From NCBI GenBank assembly GCA_945859605.1, contig OX243811.1, forward strand, positions 52,417,898 through 52,481,897: 64,000 bases of DNA, written 5' to 3'. This DNA is from Lumbricus rubellus (lineage: Eukaryota > Annelida > Clitellata > Crassiclitellata > Lumbricidae). Below, one piece after another: positions 46,120-57,758 of this stretch. The notes beneath the pieces were generated by a model. That model saw only the letters and a program-made list of their open reading frames with translations, had not been told where the DNA came from and did not search any database. Position 1 is the stretch's first letter; every line of letters begins with the position of its first letter. Both the position numbers and the translations under genes were made by a program.

Positions 46120-47049
46120 CACAAGTGTAAAGTTGACCGGTTGGTTCAATGCTTACATGTTTAGTGAGGGTCATAAGACCCAATGCCTGTCCCTATAAAT
46201 CAAGACACCCCTATAATGGCTTGCTCTGTACCATGGAAGTCTTCGACAGAGCTGAATGCTCGAGCATTCTACCGCCAATAAATATTCGACACGACGTCGC
46301 AAAGACTGCTCTCTTGAGCACAATAAAAAACGATGCACTGTAGAAATATGACAAAGCGAATACAGTAATTCGCGACCTGCTGCGCAGATAAGCGAACAAT
46401 CTGAGCTACACGTTAACGATAAACACACCTTTTATATGGACGAAGCTTCTCGAAAGGAAATGAAATTATGTCAATTTATTTTCTCTATGACTTCAAGCTG
46501 CAGTCTTGCCACGATTACACGAGAATGAATTCAACAAGAAGTGACTGCAGTTATGACCGTAGTTCATACAATGTAGATCTATACTTCGTTCAAACAAATA
46601 ATGCTGTAAAGTGTAAATGGCTTATGAACGATGGTGTTACGTTAGAGAAGAAATGAAACGGTTAAAATTGAAAAATAATTATTGTACCATTCTGACTGCC
46701 AGGCTCAGTACTTCTTTTCAAACTCTCGATAATCGAGCAATTTAATTTGCACACAGACATCGCGGATAACAGAAGAGACGTCGTTGTATATAGGCCTACA
46801 TGTACTTCCTCATAATAATAATTTTATCAAGATTCTACGATAAATCTGTGTGGAACACAGTGCAGTTAGTTGGTCAGAACGTTCGACTTGTAACTCTAAG
46901 TCTCTTAAAGAGTACGAAATCGAGCCTTACCAGAGACGGTTACTGTTTGAGTAAATTCAGAAAAATTATCTTTCAATCATCACAACTCTTCAACGTAACT
47001 AACTGATTCTTCATCAAAAGATGATGACAGCGCTAAATAAATGCATAAT

Positions 47050-47125
47050 AATAGTAGTAGTAGTAGTAGTAGTAGTAGTGGCAGTAGTAGTAGTAGCAAA
47101 AGTAGTAGTAGTAGTAATAGTAGTA
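47050..47125 (+). repeat. (TAG)n trinucleotide tract
   Basis: TAGTAGTAG run with GCAGTAG and CAAAAG interruptions. Confidence 0.93.
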
Positions 47126-47334
47126 ATGGTAGTGATAATAATAATAGGGCCTATAGTCAGAGTACAGATCACTTGTTTTTCCATTGAGTTGACCTAAATA
47201 GGCCGACCAACAATATATGCACTAAGCGATTGCACTTGGAATCCTAGCAGGAATAATGAAATGTGTTCACGTGGATCGGTCGCATTATTTTGGGTTGGAG
47301 TTCAATGAAAGGCGGCCAATAAATCAGACTCTGA

Positions 47335-47660
47335 ATGCAAGTGAACTGTTCAATGCATATGAACTGATGTTCAATGCATTTGAACTGTTCAATGCATATG
47401 AACTGATGTTCAATGCATTTGAACTGTTCAATGCATATGAACTGATGTTTAATGCATTTGAACTGTTCAATGCATGTGAACTGATGTTCAATGCATGTGA
47501 ACTGTTCAATGCATATGAACTGTTCAATGCATATGAACTGTTCAATGCATGTGAACTGTTCATTGCATATGAACTGTTCAATGCATATGAACTGTTCAAT
47601 GCATGTGAACTGTTCAATGCATATGAACTGTTCAATGCATATGAACTGATGTTCAATGCA
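47335..47660 (+). repeat. 18-/21-bp tandem array (ELFNAY / ELMFNAF translation)
   Basis: About 17 units of GAACTGTTCAATGCATAT alternate with GAACTGATGTTCAATGCAT-type units three bases longer. All length steps are multiples of three, so frames stay open on both strands for 126-223 codons. Codon use shows no sign of selection and there is no signal peptide or splice context, so I treat it as satellite. Confidence 0.9.
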
Positions 47661-47852
47661 ACAACATATTCCGTGACTGCAAATCGGACGAATGATCGAA
47701 TCAACAGAATCGACCTAATTCAACACATTGATAATAATAATATCCACGTATATCACCATCCAATGCATCCATTGGTGACTGCTGCAGCAGTAGCCTGTAT
47801 ATTAATTTATTCGCTTGGGACCACTACACGCCAATCGCAGCGATCGTTGACC

Positions 47853-48133
47853 CAGGGCCGGATTAAGGCATGTTCAACATGTTCGGCCGAACAGGGGCCC
47901 CCACACTTTAGGGCCCCACAAATGTGAGAAAAAATTTTTTTTGCAAATTTCGGCCACACGACTATTTTTCCAAAAATTTCGGCAGATGACTAAAAAAAGG
48001 TCATAAACTTTTTGGGCGGATGAAATGGTAGGATTTTCCCAAAAATTTGACAAATTTTCCGCAAAAAATTTCCAAACAGGACCCCCACAAAAATTCCCGA
48101 ACAGGGCCCCCCACATTGCTTAATCCGGCCCTG
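47853..48133. mobile_element. hAT-type MITE with 8-bp TSD CGTTGACC
   Basis: The ends CAGGGCCGGATTAAG and CTTAATCCGGCCCTG are perfect inverted repeats. The duplication CGTTGACC is exact (47845-47852, 48134-48141). The 281-bp interior includes ATGACTAAAAAAAGGTCATA, the shared hAT-MITE core, and paired GGGCCCCA runs. Confidence 0.95.
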
Positions 48134-48260
48134 CGTTGACCCCCACCGCTTCCAGGACTGATGATAAATATAGACCTATGGCAATCCTCGTTTAAGCTTC
48201 ACTACATTGGTTACACGGGTCGCAGCAGATGTTGATGCATAATGCCGGTCTGGTCAAACG

Positions 48261-49534
48261 GTATCCGGACGTTTCATCCTCGGACGATTCATCCCCGGAC
48301 GGTTCATCCCGGACGATTCATCCAGTGGACTTTTCATCCCATGCCGTTTCATCCCCGGACGTTTCATCCCAATGGACGTTTCATCCCAGGACGTTTCATC
48401 CCAGGACGTTTCATCCCAATGGACGGAAATTTAAGCAATTTAATCCTATAAAATTTCCACTGTAATAGATATAAAAAGTCAAAAATACTTGCAATTATAA
48501 AATAGCTTTCACATAAGCCTATATCACAGAATGAATCGTCAGTAATTAAATATCATAAAAGAACACACAAGCCTAAGGTACTAAAGAACACATATTCCTA
48601 TAAAATATCAATCTAATAGATCCAAAAAGTAAAAAATTCTTGGAATAAAATAGATATCATATAAGAACACATAAGCCTATATAACATGCAATTAAATCAT
48701 ATTATCATAAAAGAACACACAAGCCTGTAGAACCTGCGATTAAATAGATATAAATAGTCACATATATTTTGAATAAAATAGAGATCATATAAGAAAACAT
48801 AAGCCTATAAAACCTGCAATAAAATCTATACAAAAAGTGTTGAAAAAACAAGGAGTAAAATAGATATCATGTAAAAACAAATAATCTTATACAACATGCA
48901 ATTAAATATAATAAAAGGAACACATAAGCCTATAAAACATGCAATAAAATCTATATAAAAATTATGGAACAAGTTTACTATAGTCTAATGTTCGAACTGA
49001 GCTGATTCCAATGTTCATTGGCATTCGTACTGTGGTGTACAGAATTTTAAACAATGGCCAATTGAACGTACAACACTAGGCCGTCGGGACTTGATTAGGT
49101 GATTATAGAACAATAGAATAGGTGACTCTTCACCGGGCAGTTGTATTACCCTGCCGACATGGGCGGAGTGTCGTTTCCGTTCTCGGGGGGGGGGGTCTAG
49201 TGCTTTCTAGGGGGGATAAACCCGGGATAAAATACCATTTTCATGGTAAAAATATTTATCGGGACCTACTTGAGGTTTGACTAATGTAACATATTATTCT
49301 CTCTATTTATTGTCCGGGATGAACCGTCCGGGGATGAACCGTCCGGGGATGAACCGTCCGGGGATGAACCGTCCACTGGATGAACCGTCCTGGGATGAAC
49401 CGTCCACTGGATTAACCGTCCACTGGATGAACCGTCCGGAGATGAACCGTCCGGGGATGAAACGTCCACTGGATGAATCATCCGGGATGAATCATCCGGG
49501 GATGAATCGTCCTGGGATGAAACGTCCTAGAATC
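48261..49534. mobile_element. Foldback-like element: tandem-repeat TIRs and 9-bp TSD
   Basis: The left end starts GTATCCGGACGTTTCATCC and continues as an array of GGACGTTTCATCCC units to about 48425. The right end, from about 49311, is the inverted array GGGATGAACCGTCC, closing with GGATGAAACGTCCTAGAATC. Between them is about 0.9 kb of AT-rich spacer. The direct flanks share a 9-base duplication, GGTCAAACG (48252-48260, 49535-49543). Terminal inverted repeats built from short tandem units together with a 9-bp duplication are the hallmarks of Foldback elements (Mutator-related). No transposase is present. The Met/Asn/Arg/Pro frame in the right arm is an artefact. Confidence 0.88.
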
Positions 49535-49559
49535 GGTCAAACGAAAGAGACACCAAAGA

Positions 49560-49915
49560 GTCCAGAACGCTCTTGTCGCGCAGTGAACAAAATGCTCAAA
49601 CACCACCGCATGATGCAGTCTGTTCTCAAGTCACTTATTTGGCTGGAAGTCAATCAACGCATCCGTTACGAAATTGCATCTCCTACAACGCTCTTCAACC
49701 CTTCGACGTTCGTCAACTATTCACCATCCAACTACCTGGGTCTACTCGCTCGTCTTCATATCATCTTTATCTTGGTCTCCAGTGTCATCCTCTCTTGAAT
49801 TCTGCAACCTCCCCTTAGCATATATTATGTTGTACCAGCTCTTTGGAACGAACTCCCAAAAGACTCAACCTCTTTGCTCATCCTCCTGTCTCTTCTACTG
49901 ATCTAGCCTCACCAC
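49560..49915 (+). pseudogene. LINE reverse-transcriptase C-terminal fragment
   Basis: One frame reads VLKSLIWLEVNQRIRYEIA and SPSNYLGLL, matching the LKSLHWLPV.QRI.FKIA...YL.DLL region of CR1/L2-like LINEs. After a frameshift another gives YQLWNELPKDSTSLLIL, the LWN.LP block. The copy is broken and 5'-truncated, and begins just beyond the Foldback-like element. Confidence 0.85.
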
Positions 49916-49933
49916 CATTTGCAATCTATATAC

Positions 49934-50112
49934 TCAAAAGCGCTCCAGCCTACAGCGTGGACAATGAATCTGAGTTTCACGCCGAAGTGCTGAGCAAGTA
50001 TTGCGAGTAAAGGACTTGCTCAAGATCCCTACACGGCGGCTTGAGGTGGATTCGAACCTTCAACCTTCGGCTGCAAGGCAACGAACAAACCTACTACACC
50101 ACTGTGCCCCGC
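49934..50112 (-). mobile_element. tRNA-headed SINE copy, tail truncated
   Basis: The minus-strand copy has the B-box complement GGATTCGAACC, the GTTTCACGCCGAAGTGCTGA body and GTGGTGTAGTAGG near the head. The last part of the 3' tail is missing. Confidence 0.85.
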
Positions 50113-50147
50113 AATTTATATATATTTATATATTATATACGAGATGC

Positions 50148-50273
50148 ATGGCTTCTGCAGTCATGCTTTCACAAAGGATGAATTTTATTATGTTCGTGAT
50201 GTTTCTAACGATGGCGCTGCAGTCGGCTGGAGGCAAACAAGGCTTTAAAGGACGCGACGCTGTTGTGATCTAA
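50148..50273 (+). CDS. Small secreted-peptide candidate (41 aa), unrecognised
   Basis: The frame MASAVMLSQRMNFIMFVMFL, then TMALQSAGGKQGFKG and RDAVVI, has a credible signal peptide: a short n-region, a strongly hydrophobic FIMFVMFLTMAL core, and a small-residue QSAGG cleavage zone. What remains is only about 12 residues. A TATA-rich stretch (50114-50139) lies just upstream. It could be a first exon, but no convincing donor is seen, or a chance frame beside the SINE. No homologue is recognised. Confidence 0.25.
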   Translation: MASAVMLSQRMNFIMFVMFLTMALQSAGGKQGFKGRDAVVI

Positions 50274-50519
50274 TCAGGACGTGATTTCAGTTGATCTATA
50301 ATTCAAGAGGCATGATGCCGAACCATCAAATGTTGTACCATCAAATGGAGTGAGTGAATATTGATGAAAACGCACACCATGCTCCCTCCTCATAACAGGT
50401 GGATGGATATATGCGCCAAATAATCATATCACATAAATTTTTTATATATATATACAGTATATACATATGCATATATATTCACCCAAATACGGTCAATATA
50501 GGCCATGATATATATTATA

Positions 50520-51795
50520 TCTATATTAATAAAGAAGAAACTATGTGTGTCTGTGTGTCTGTGTGTCTGTTTGACCGGAATGCATTTCCACAGTTTTCGA
50601 GCTTTTCACTCCAAATTTTCACTGCTGTGTTCGTCTGGGCATGAGACGCAAAGTTGGGGGGTTTGCGAATCTCCCCCACCATGGGGGCAAAAATGGGGGG
50701 CGAAACCCCCCAAATTTTTTTCCATAAAATTCAGGTATTGATTTCAAACTTTGCACCTAGACAGAGGGCCATCGAAACCACCCAGTTAAGTGGTTGGCGA
50801 ATCTCCCCCACCACTGGGGTCACGGTGGGGGAGGCGAAGACGGCAGTTTATTAAACACCTTTTAAAACGCTTGCACGGTCATTATATAATTGGCGAAAGG
50901 AGTTCAAGAAAATCCCAAATTTCACGGGTGGTGTATAGGTGATTGGGTCGGAGTGTGGTGGGGTGTTGTCGGTCGGGTGGGTGGGTTTGGGTTTGGGGGT
51001 GTGGGTGGAAGAATTTTTTCTCTCCAAAAACCAAAATTTCACCGTGTGTACCGTTGGAGGTTGAAGGGAGGTGGGGTGGGGGCGAAGATGGGGTGGGGTT
51101 GGTGTGTTGGTGGAGGGTGGGTTGGGATGGGCGGGATTGGGGTGGGGCGGGATGGATGGTAGGTGTGAGGGTGGGGTGGTGGGGTGGAAGGGATAGGGTG
51201 GGGCGGTTGAACGGGGTGGGGTGGGGGTTTGGGGTGGAGGTGGAGGTGTGGTGAGAGGTGGGGTGGAGGGGTGGGATGGAGGCGGGTGGAGGGGTAGGGG
51301 CGGGTGGAGGGAATGGGGTGTACGGGGTGTGGCTTCGGGGGTGGAGGTGGGGTGGCGGTGTGGAGCATGGAGGGGTAGGGTGGAGCGGGTGAACTGGGTG
51401 GGTGGATAGGGTGGAAGTTTGGGGTGAAGGTTGAAGGTGTGGTGAAGGTGTGGTGGGGGTGGGACGGAGGGGTAGGGTGTGGCGGGTTGAGGTGTATGGG
51501 TGGGGTGGAGCTTCGGGACGTGGAGGTAGGGTGTGTGGTGTGGTTAGGCTGTTGCCGGGTTGAGGGGTGGGGTGTACGGCGTGGGGTGGGGCTTGAAGGG
51601 GGGGTGGAGGTGGGGTGGAGGGGTAGGGTGGAGGCGGGTGGACTGGGTGGGGGTTTGGGGTGGAGGTGTTGTGGGGGTAGGGTGGGTGGAGGGGTGGGGT
51701 GTACGGGGTGGGGGGTGGAGGTGGGGTGTGGTTGGGTTGTGGCCGGAGCGGGTCGTATCCTAAATTTCCCGGGCAACGCCGGGTACCCCTTCTAG
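50520..51795 (+). mobile_element. Non-autonomous Helitron with G-rich minisatellite cargo
   Basis: The 5' end is TCTATATTAATAAAG, and the 3' end is a GC hairpin (CCCGGGCAACGCCGGG, 51768-51783) followed by ACCCCTTCTAG. The TC start, hairpin near the 3' end, CTAG terminus and insertion between A (50519) and T (51796) are Helitron features; no inverted repeats or target duplication exist, as expected. There is no Rep/helicase. The interior has two diverged CGAATCTCCCCCACCA blocks and a long GGTGGGGTGGAGG array. Confidence 0.88.
50940..51740 (+). repeat. G-rich minisatellite (GGTGGGGTGGAGG), ~800 bp
   Basis: The + strand is almost free of C and built from GGGGTGGAGGTGGGGTGG-like phrases. The minus strand therefore reads as a long Pro/His/Thr/Ser frame (up to 322 codons), which is an artefact. 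Many GGG runs within short distance predict G-quadruplex formation. Confidence 0.93.
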
Positions 51796-51796
51796 T

Positions 51797-53743
51797 ACAT
51801 GTATATAAGCATGTATCGCAGGCTTGTATAACTTCTTTGTATAAGCTCACATGTCAAACTTTAATGACTGCATCGTCGACTTTATTACATTTGAAGCTGA
51901 CCGAGGTTGTTGTCTGTATAATGACCTGCCAGCAGCATCTAATTTCGAGAGCCATCTGCCTTCACAGCTGAGGTTCAGCGTTTATGAAGCGCTAGATTCC
52001 TAATTATGCTGACATATTTCACAGCTCCTCTGGGAGAGACAAACTGACAAACTCAATGTAGTAATTTTCCATTCGCTCCCTCTATTCCAACTCTTTCCAT
52101 GGATGCAGACATGCAGTCTAGCTTTCCCAATTGCATGTTCTGCCTTTCCGCCGTTTTCCTTATAGGCCTACGATGTCTCTCCGTGTATCTGCTCGCCTCT
52201 CTTTGCTCTGTTATGTCTACTGACTATAGCTTCCCGTTCCATCACCTCATTCAATACATCTATCGCATTATATTCGACTGGAGACGACCTATTGACCTTT
52301 TTCACTGACCTTTGTTTCTATCTTAAGCCTCGTTAATCCACTTTGATCCTTTCTTCTCTTTCGTACAGTTTTCAACTGATTCCTCTTTCCTGTTAAGGAT
52401 TATTTTGATCTCACAAGCTTCTATGTCATCTGCTATCTTAGGAAGATTTTATTCCATGGATTGATGTCTGGTATATTGACTGCATAGCCTACATGTAGGC
52501 CTATATATGCTGCTCCGTTGACGCATATTATGTCTTTAAATATTAGTTGATAACTCTATTTCCTTCATCCACCTGTTCGTTCCATCATTTCATGCTCAAA
52601 TTATTTTCCTATCATCGTATATTATTCGTTTTTTTCTAATAATATGATAATTACGTCTTGTTCATCCAGATCAATATTTCCGATCCGATACTCATTCCTC
52701 CTCCTCGTCGCACGCGTTCCTCATTAAATTTTTCATCCTCATCCGATGATCAATAATCTCTCCTCAGCTCTTCTCTCTCACTTTTTCTCCTCCCATGGAT
52801 CCTCCTTCCTATCCTCATCCTCTTCTTGCTTTTCTCTCTTTCACTTCTTTCTCCTCCCGACCTCCTTCCTATCCTCATCCTCATCCTTACGTTTTCTTTC
52901 ATCCTGTTCCTTCAAATTGCTATCCATATTCATAGTCCTTTTATAGATCGTCCCTACTTCGTAATACGTGACACGGTCAACACATAAACACGCAGTTATA
53001 CACTACAAATTGCCATCGATATACAAACTGCAAACTACGCCCGTATTGAGCAGCGAAGAGCCAATTTTCTCCATCATCGCCCGCTGCTGCTTGTTGCTGC
53101 ATGGACACGACACCAAATACTACACCACTTAGTAGACACGTGTACAATCCGTAGATCACAGGAAGTATTGCCTTGACCTTTAAAAATGCGTACTATAGAC
53201 GTCATAGATGGGGCCATGCCTATGCCCCCGAATTATGTCACCCGATAACAGGGTCGTATACCGCCATTTTATAGACCGTTCCAGTATCATTAGCAGCAAT
53301 ATTTAAGACGGAATGATGCACTAAAGCGCACCGCATACGTTGTTTCCTGTCTAGTGTGTGCTCTTAAAACTGCTCATTTTTGTTGTCGTATTCAGTTTTA
53401 CTGTTTTTGCATGTGAGAGTGCTTTTTAGGCCCATGTGGGCCATGACTTCTGAAGGCTGCTGTTGATTGAAGTGTGTAATAAACAAGCTAAGCTATCTAT
53501 AGTACCATGCTTACGTTACCACTGCAGATTGCCCTGACTATCCTTTTATCGTTTACTGTAGCCAAATAATCCTATATTTCTAAATTGTCAGACTTCAGCA
53601 ACAGATTGTTTGTCTGCTGGTATCAGAGTTATCTAAATTGATAGCATTGTGACGCGTCATTAATAATTAATTCTATCAGTCAGCCGCCTTTTCTGGTGAG
53701 ATCAGCCATGATTATTTATCTGGACATATCACATACATTGTTG
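51797..53743. other. Anonymous DNA
   Basis: CT-rich stretches (TCCTCATCCTC phrases near 52680-52910) and no recognised gene or repeat family. Confidence 0.5.
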
Positions 53744-53966
53744 TGCGCGGTGATGTAGTGGGTATGTTCGTTGTCTTGCAGCCGAAGTGTTGCAGGTTCG
53801 AATCCACCTCAAGCCGCCGCGTATAGGGACCTTGGGCAAGTCCTTCACTTTTGCAGTTTTTCAGCGCTTCAGCAAGTTCAGCGCGAAACTCTGATGCAGT
53901 GTCCGCACTGTAGTCGGGAGCGCCTCCGAGTAGTAAGTTTGAAGGGGCGCTATAACAAGTACACAT
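53744..53966 (+). mobile_element. tRNA-headed SINE, best-preserved head and tail
   Basis: The head GCGCGGTGATGTAGTGGGTA (A-box region) and GGTTCGAATCC (B-box) are intact. The body GCGCGAAACTCTGATGCAGT and tail TTGAAGGGGCGCTATAACAA then GTACACATATA follow. It could serve as the reference copy of the family. Confidence 0.9.
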
Positions 53967-56774
53967 ATATACATATATTCAAAACGTAGACCCATGTTTG
54001 AAAAGTCAGTTTACTAGAACACTTTAAGGTGACCATATCTGTGCTTCCCAAATCAATGCAGTGAATTTATAATATTATGTGGGGTTTGCACGTCTTTTCT
54101 AAGATAGAATTTCATTAGTCTTCTACGTGTCAGGCATCAGAAAACAGCATTTGAACGAATGGATTAATTATTATCACAGTGAATGCAGCCATTATAAATA
54201 GAAATTTCATACGGGCACTGGGTCTCCTCAGACGACACAAAATTCGACAAATATGTCTTATGGTGAGAAGTTTTCAAACCAAAAAGCATTCCTAGACATC
54301 GTTATTATTTTAGGTGCTCCATATCGTTCTTTGCATTGCCCAAACAATCGTTTCTGTTCGCTCGATCTGACTTAATTCAGCTACGAGAACTATTGAACTA
54401 CGGAGTAGACAGACAGTAGAGGTTGGACAGATATGTAGCAGCTGACGACATGATAATATCGATCTGAGTACTTTTATATCAGATGCGCCTAATGATACAT
54501 TACTGACTTATGTTTGTTGTTTTGTTCTTTTGTTTTTGTTTTGGCTTGTTGCCGAAGGTTTTTTTGGTTTGTTTTGTTTGTGTTATTGTGTGATCTCATG
54601 CCGCATTGATTTCTTCACTGTTTTTTTCTAATTTTTTTCTACTATTTTCTGTTTATATTTCTAGCCTCACCATCTTGATTTAGGCTACATTTTTCGTTCT
54701 GGGGTTATCCATGTTAGCGGGACCTGTCCCTTTCTGGATGACCCTTTCTGAGTATTTACCGTTCATACAATCAAGGTGTCCTATGAACATTGATTTTTTA
54801 TTCTTGTGTACTATTTTACTTTGCTGTCTACCTTGGTTATTTTATTTTGTTTGTTTGTCTGTTGTTCTTTCTCAGAATAAACTGATTTTGATTTGATTTG
54901 ATTTGATTTGATTTGATGGAGGAACCTGTCCAATTTTACTTCAATTTTACAAGAGTAGACTTCAAGTGGAAGTAGATATCATGTACGCTTGAAGGAATAT
55001 AGATAGTTTGTCATCATAAGGAATATATTTATATTGGATTTAGGATAATTATTGCGATTTTGAAACATTTGACCTTTGATCGGCCCTTTGCATGGATGCT
55101 GTACGCTTATTACCATTAAAATGGCATTATATGCACACCAAAAAAGCTTATCAATAGCAAATGGTCAATTATTATAGAATATTCTTATCTTTTTCTTATT
55201 TCTACGAGGTTGAGTATCTGACAGAATTCATAATGTGCTACAATACTTGTTGACCTGATAGAATAGGCCTACATGTATAACCTTTAGTCTGACCGCAGAC
55301 AAACCAAATGGCTGTGCATTGATTAAATGTCTGCGTTAACCTGCGTTTGCTGATAATAGTGCATGTATCGGTTGGACTTGGCACCCAATGACGCATCTGT
55401 AATAAAAGGCAATGATGCTGCTGTTCGTGTCAAACGCAAACTTACCGTCTTCTAGTTGATTGGCTCCCATTGCTTTAACCATCGTCCGGATCATGGTTCT
55501 AGCATCTTTTCGTCATGATGCTGTAAAGCTTGCACCACTGCAGCACTTGTTCGTTTGATGCGACCAATAAAATTTATCGCTAGTCTTACGTTATATCGCT
55601 TTAAGATCCGTGCGCGGAAACTCTAGACGCTGCAAAGTGGTTCTTCTAAACTCAGTCTAAACATTTTATATAATTTCTGTAGCCGTGCAACGTCGAACTT
55701 TAACATTGGACGATGGACGAACTTAGACTTTCGACGGATGGCTTTATTGCTCTGTAAGAGCCCTCTAGAATATAATAATGCAATGTAAATTTTCAAAGTT
55801 TATCAGAGCCATACAAAATCAGCGTGCGAGTGAACAGCTTATTCACCGGTTACAACGTCATGGTTATAAACTTATAACGTTCTGTTTGATCACTTTTCGA
55901 ATGTACCTCAAGCTGATGAATCGTAAGAAGAAAGCAGAGCTTAAGGTGTTGACGGCAAAAATGCGAACATCGATTTTTCTGCTGAAGCTTTCATTCATAG
56001 CAGCTGCTGTTGCTTCGAAAAGTTTAATGAATTGCATCAGAGGCAGAATCTATTCACCTGCGAATGGCTTGCCGACGTTTACCATGGACAGACAGATAAA
56101 GGTTTCTGCGTCATGTGAAGTTTTTATTAACGAACTTTTATTATTTCAATATGTTTCTTATTTTTCCTCGCATGGGCCTGGCCTTAAAATACAATGTAGT
56201 TTAGGTACTCGTGAAAGCAATATTGTGGAAATCGGTTGTCACGTGCAGTTCAGATGTGAGTCATGTGACTGATGCTCATTAAGCGATGCCTCTTTGTGTA
56301 GAGTCCTACAAAGTACAAAGTAGGCCTATACCTAAATACACATAACTTATAAAGAAGTAACAAAACCCAACTTTATCAGACTCTTTTTGTTGGTCGTATT
56401 TTTGCTCGACTTGCTGTCTGAGTGTAAAAGACCTACAATTGAATAACTGTGTTTTAAACGAGCATTAGGCCCTATAGGTCTATATTGACCTATTCATCCT
56501 CGGTTTCGGAAGATTTCGCAGTCCAGTGGAGAAACATCAAGCAATACACTAAGTGAGTAACGTGACCTCAGCATGAATTATAGGCCTATACACAACAATC
56601 CTCCAATAGAGAAGTGCTACCGTTGTAGGCCTATGCCCTGCTCGTGTATTTGTGCAAGAATAGATCTACGTAAGATTTGGTAGTTGTGTTGTAGCGCTAC
56701 TTTCGGAGTTCTACTTCGTGAAGGGTTAGAAAACTCAGACATTTATTTTAGAAACTCAGTTTAACTGCGGCTGT
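53967..56774. other. Anonymous DNA including a LINE-like 3' tail
   Basis: 54540-54920 is T-rich and ends AGAATAAACTGATTTTGA followed by a (TTTGA)n tract (54886-54916), the form of a LINE 3' UTR and tail. The 164-codon frame at 55778-56272 has no recognised domain, and its length is within chance for this window. Confidence 0.5.
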
Positions 56775-57207
56775 CAGGTCCGTCTTATCCATTAGGCACA
56801 GTAGGCACTGTGCCTACACTGCCTAGGGCCTACGAACTTACCAGGGGCCTACGAAATCCTGGAAAAATTATTAGAAATAAATGCAGCATTTATCTCTCAT
56901 TGATTTGGGTCACTGGATTTAAATTGATGGTTATTGTTAATTTTCACATCTTCTAGTATTACATTTAGCGGATATCGAAAATAAAATATTACAAAAAGTA
57001 GATTGAGATTTAAAATCGAAACTGAATGTGTTCACAAAACATGGTTCATCATAATTTTAAGAAATAATGTAAATATGTTGCAAATTTGAATTAATATAGA
57101 GATGAGTTGGATAAACCCTATAGCCGGCCCTAGGGGCCTACGAATAGATTAATATGCAAAAGTGTCTGGGGCCTACATTGCCCTACAATGACCATAAGAC
57201 TGCCCTG
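56775..57207. mobile_element. hAT-like MITE, diverged
   Basis: The ends CAGGTCCGTCTTAT and ATAAGACTGCCCTG form an imperfect inverted repeat. The flanking 8-mers are GCGGCTGT and GCGGTTGG, matching at six positions. The interior repeats GGGGCCTACGAA. It is probably an older hAT insertion; the target duplication is not conclusive. Confidence 0.65.
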
Positions 57208-57717
57208 GCGGTTGGCATAATTTTTGTCTAAAGATTTCGCTTGTGCCGACTGTTTTAAATCAGCTTAACCCATGCCATGTTCATTGTTCAATGTCATTAA
57301 CAATAGGCCCTCATTTTTGCCATTCAGACTTCTACTGAGTGCCCCAGCGTGTTCAAGTGTTTATATGGACTCGAACCGATTCCGTAAGATAATACCCGAT
57401 ATCCTACTTCAGTTGGAAGACCTTGAAAGTTGAAACCATAGCAGCAGACCCGTCGACGACTAGACTATACTCGATGCTGCTATGCACATCTGCGGATCAT
57501 TATATAGCGCAGACATTCGTCATTCTGCTGTGCACCAGTGAAAGCAGGAAATAGCTAAGCGATCTCTTCGCTGTGGCCGCTCGAACAGTCCTGCGCCACG
57601 GCCCATCATGTTTGTCGAAAACCAAATTAAGCTTACATTAGCAATGTAAAATATTCATGCGTTGCGCATTTGGCCAGTTCTGTGATGGAGAGCGACTGGC
57701 TTAAGTGTTTTGCATAC

Positions 57718-57758
57718 AGCAGCTGCTGCTATTGCTGCTGCTGCTGCTGCTGCTGCAT
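57718..57758 (+). repeat. (CTG)n microsatellite
   Basis: CTGCTGCTATTGCTGCTG run; the poly-Leu frame here is repeat-derived. Confidence 0.9.

Larger units (their letters stand above)
46120..47852. other. Intergenic DNA with TAG and 18-bp arrays
   Basis: No gene was recognised. It contains a (TAG)n tract at about 47050-47125 and the 18/21-bp array at 47335-47660. Confidence 0.55.

Noticed and set aside
49277..49798. 173-codon frame with MNRPG repeats
   Set aside because: The first half is the right arm of the Foldback-like element and the second half a LINE fragment; the join is accidental.
50882..51850. 322-codon Pro/His/Thr-rich open frame on the minus strand
   Set aside because: It is the complement of a nearly C-free G-rich minisatellite inside a Helitron; overlapping frames are also open and no start, signal or domain is present.
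55778..56272. 164-codon + strand frame
   Set aside because: No domain, signal peptide or splice support was seen; a frame of this size can occur by chance among the six frames of 64 kb of DNA. Kept only as a note.
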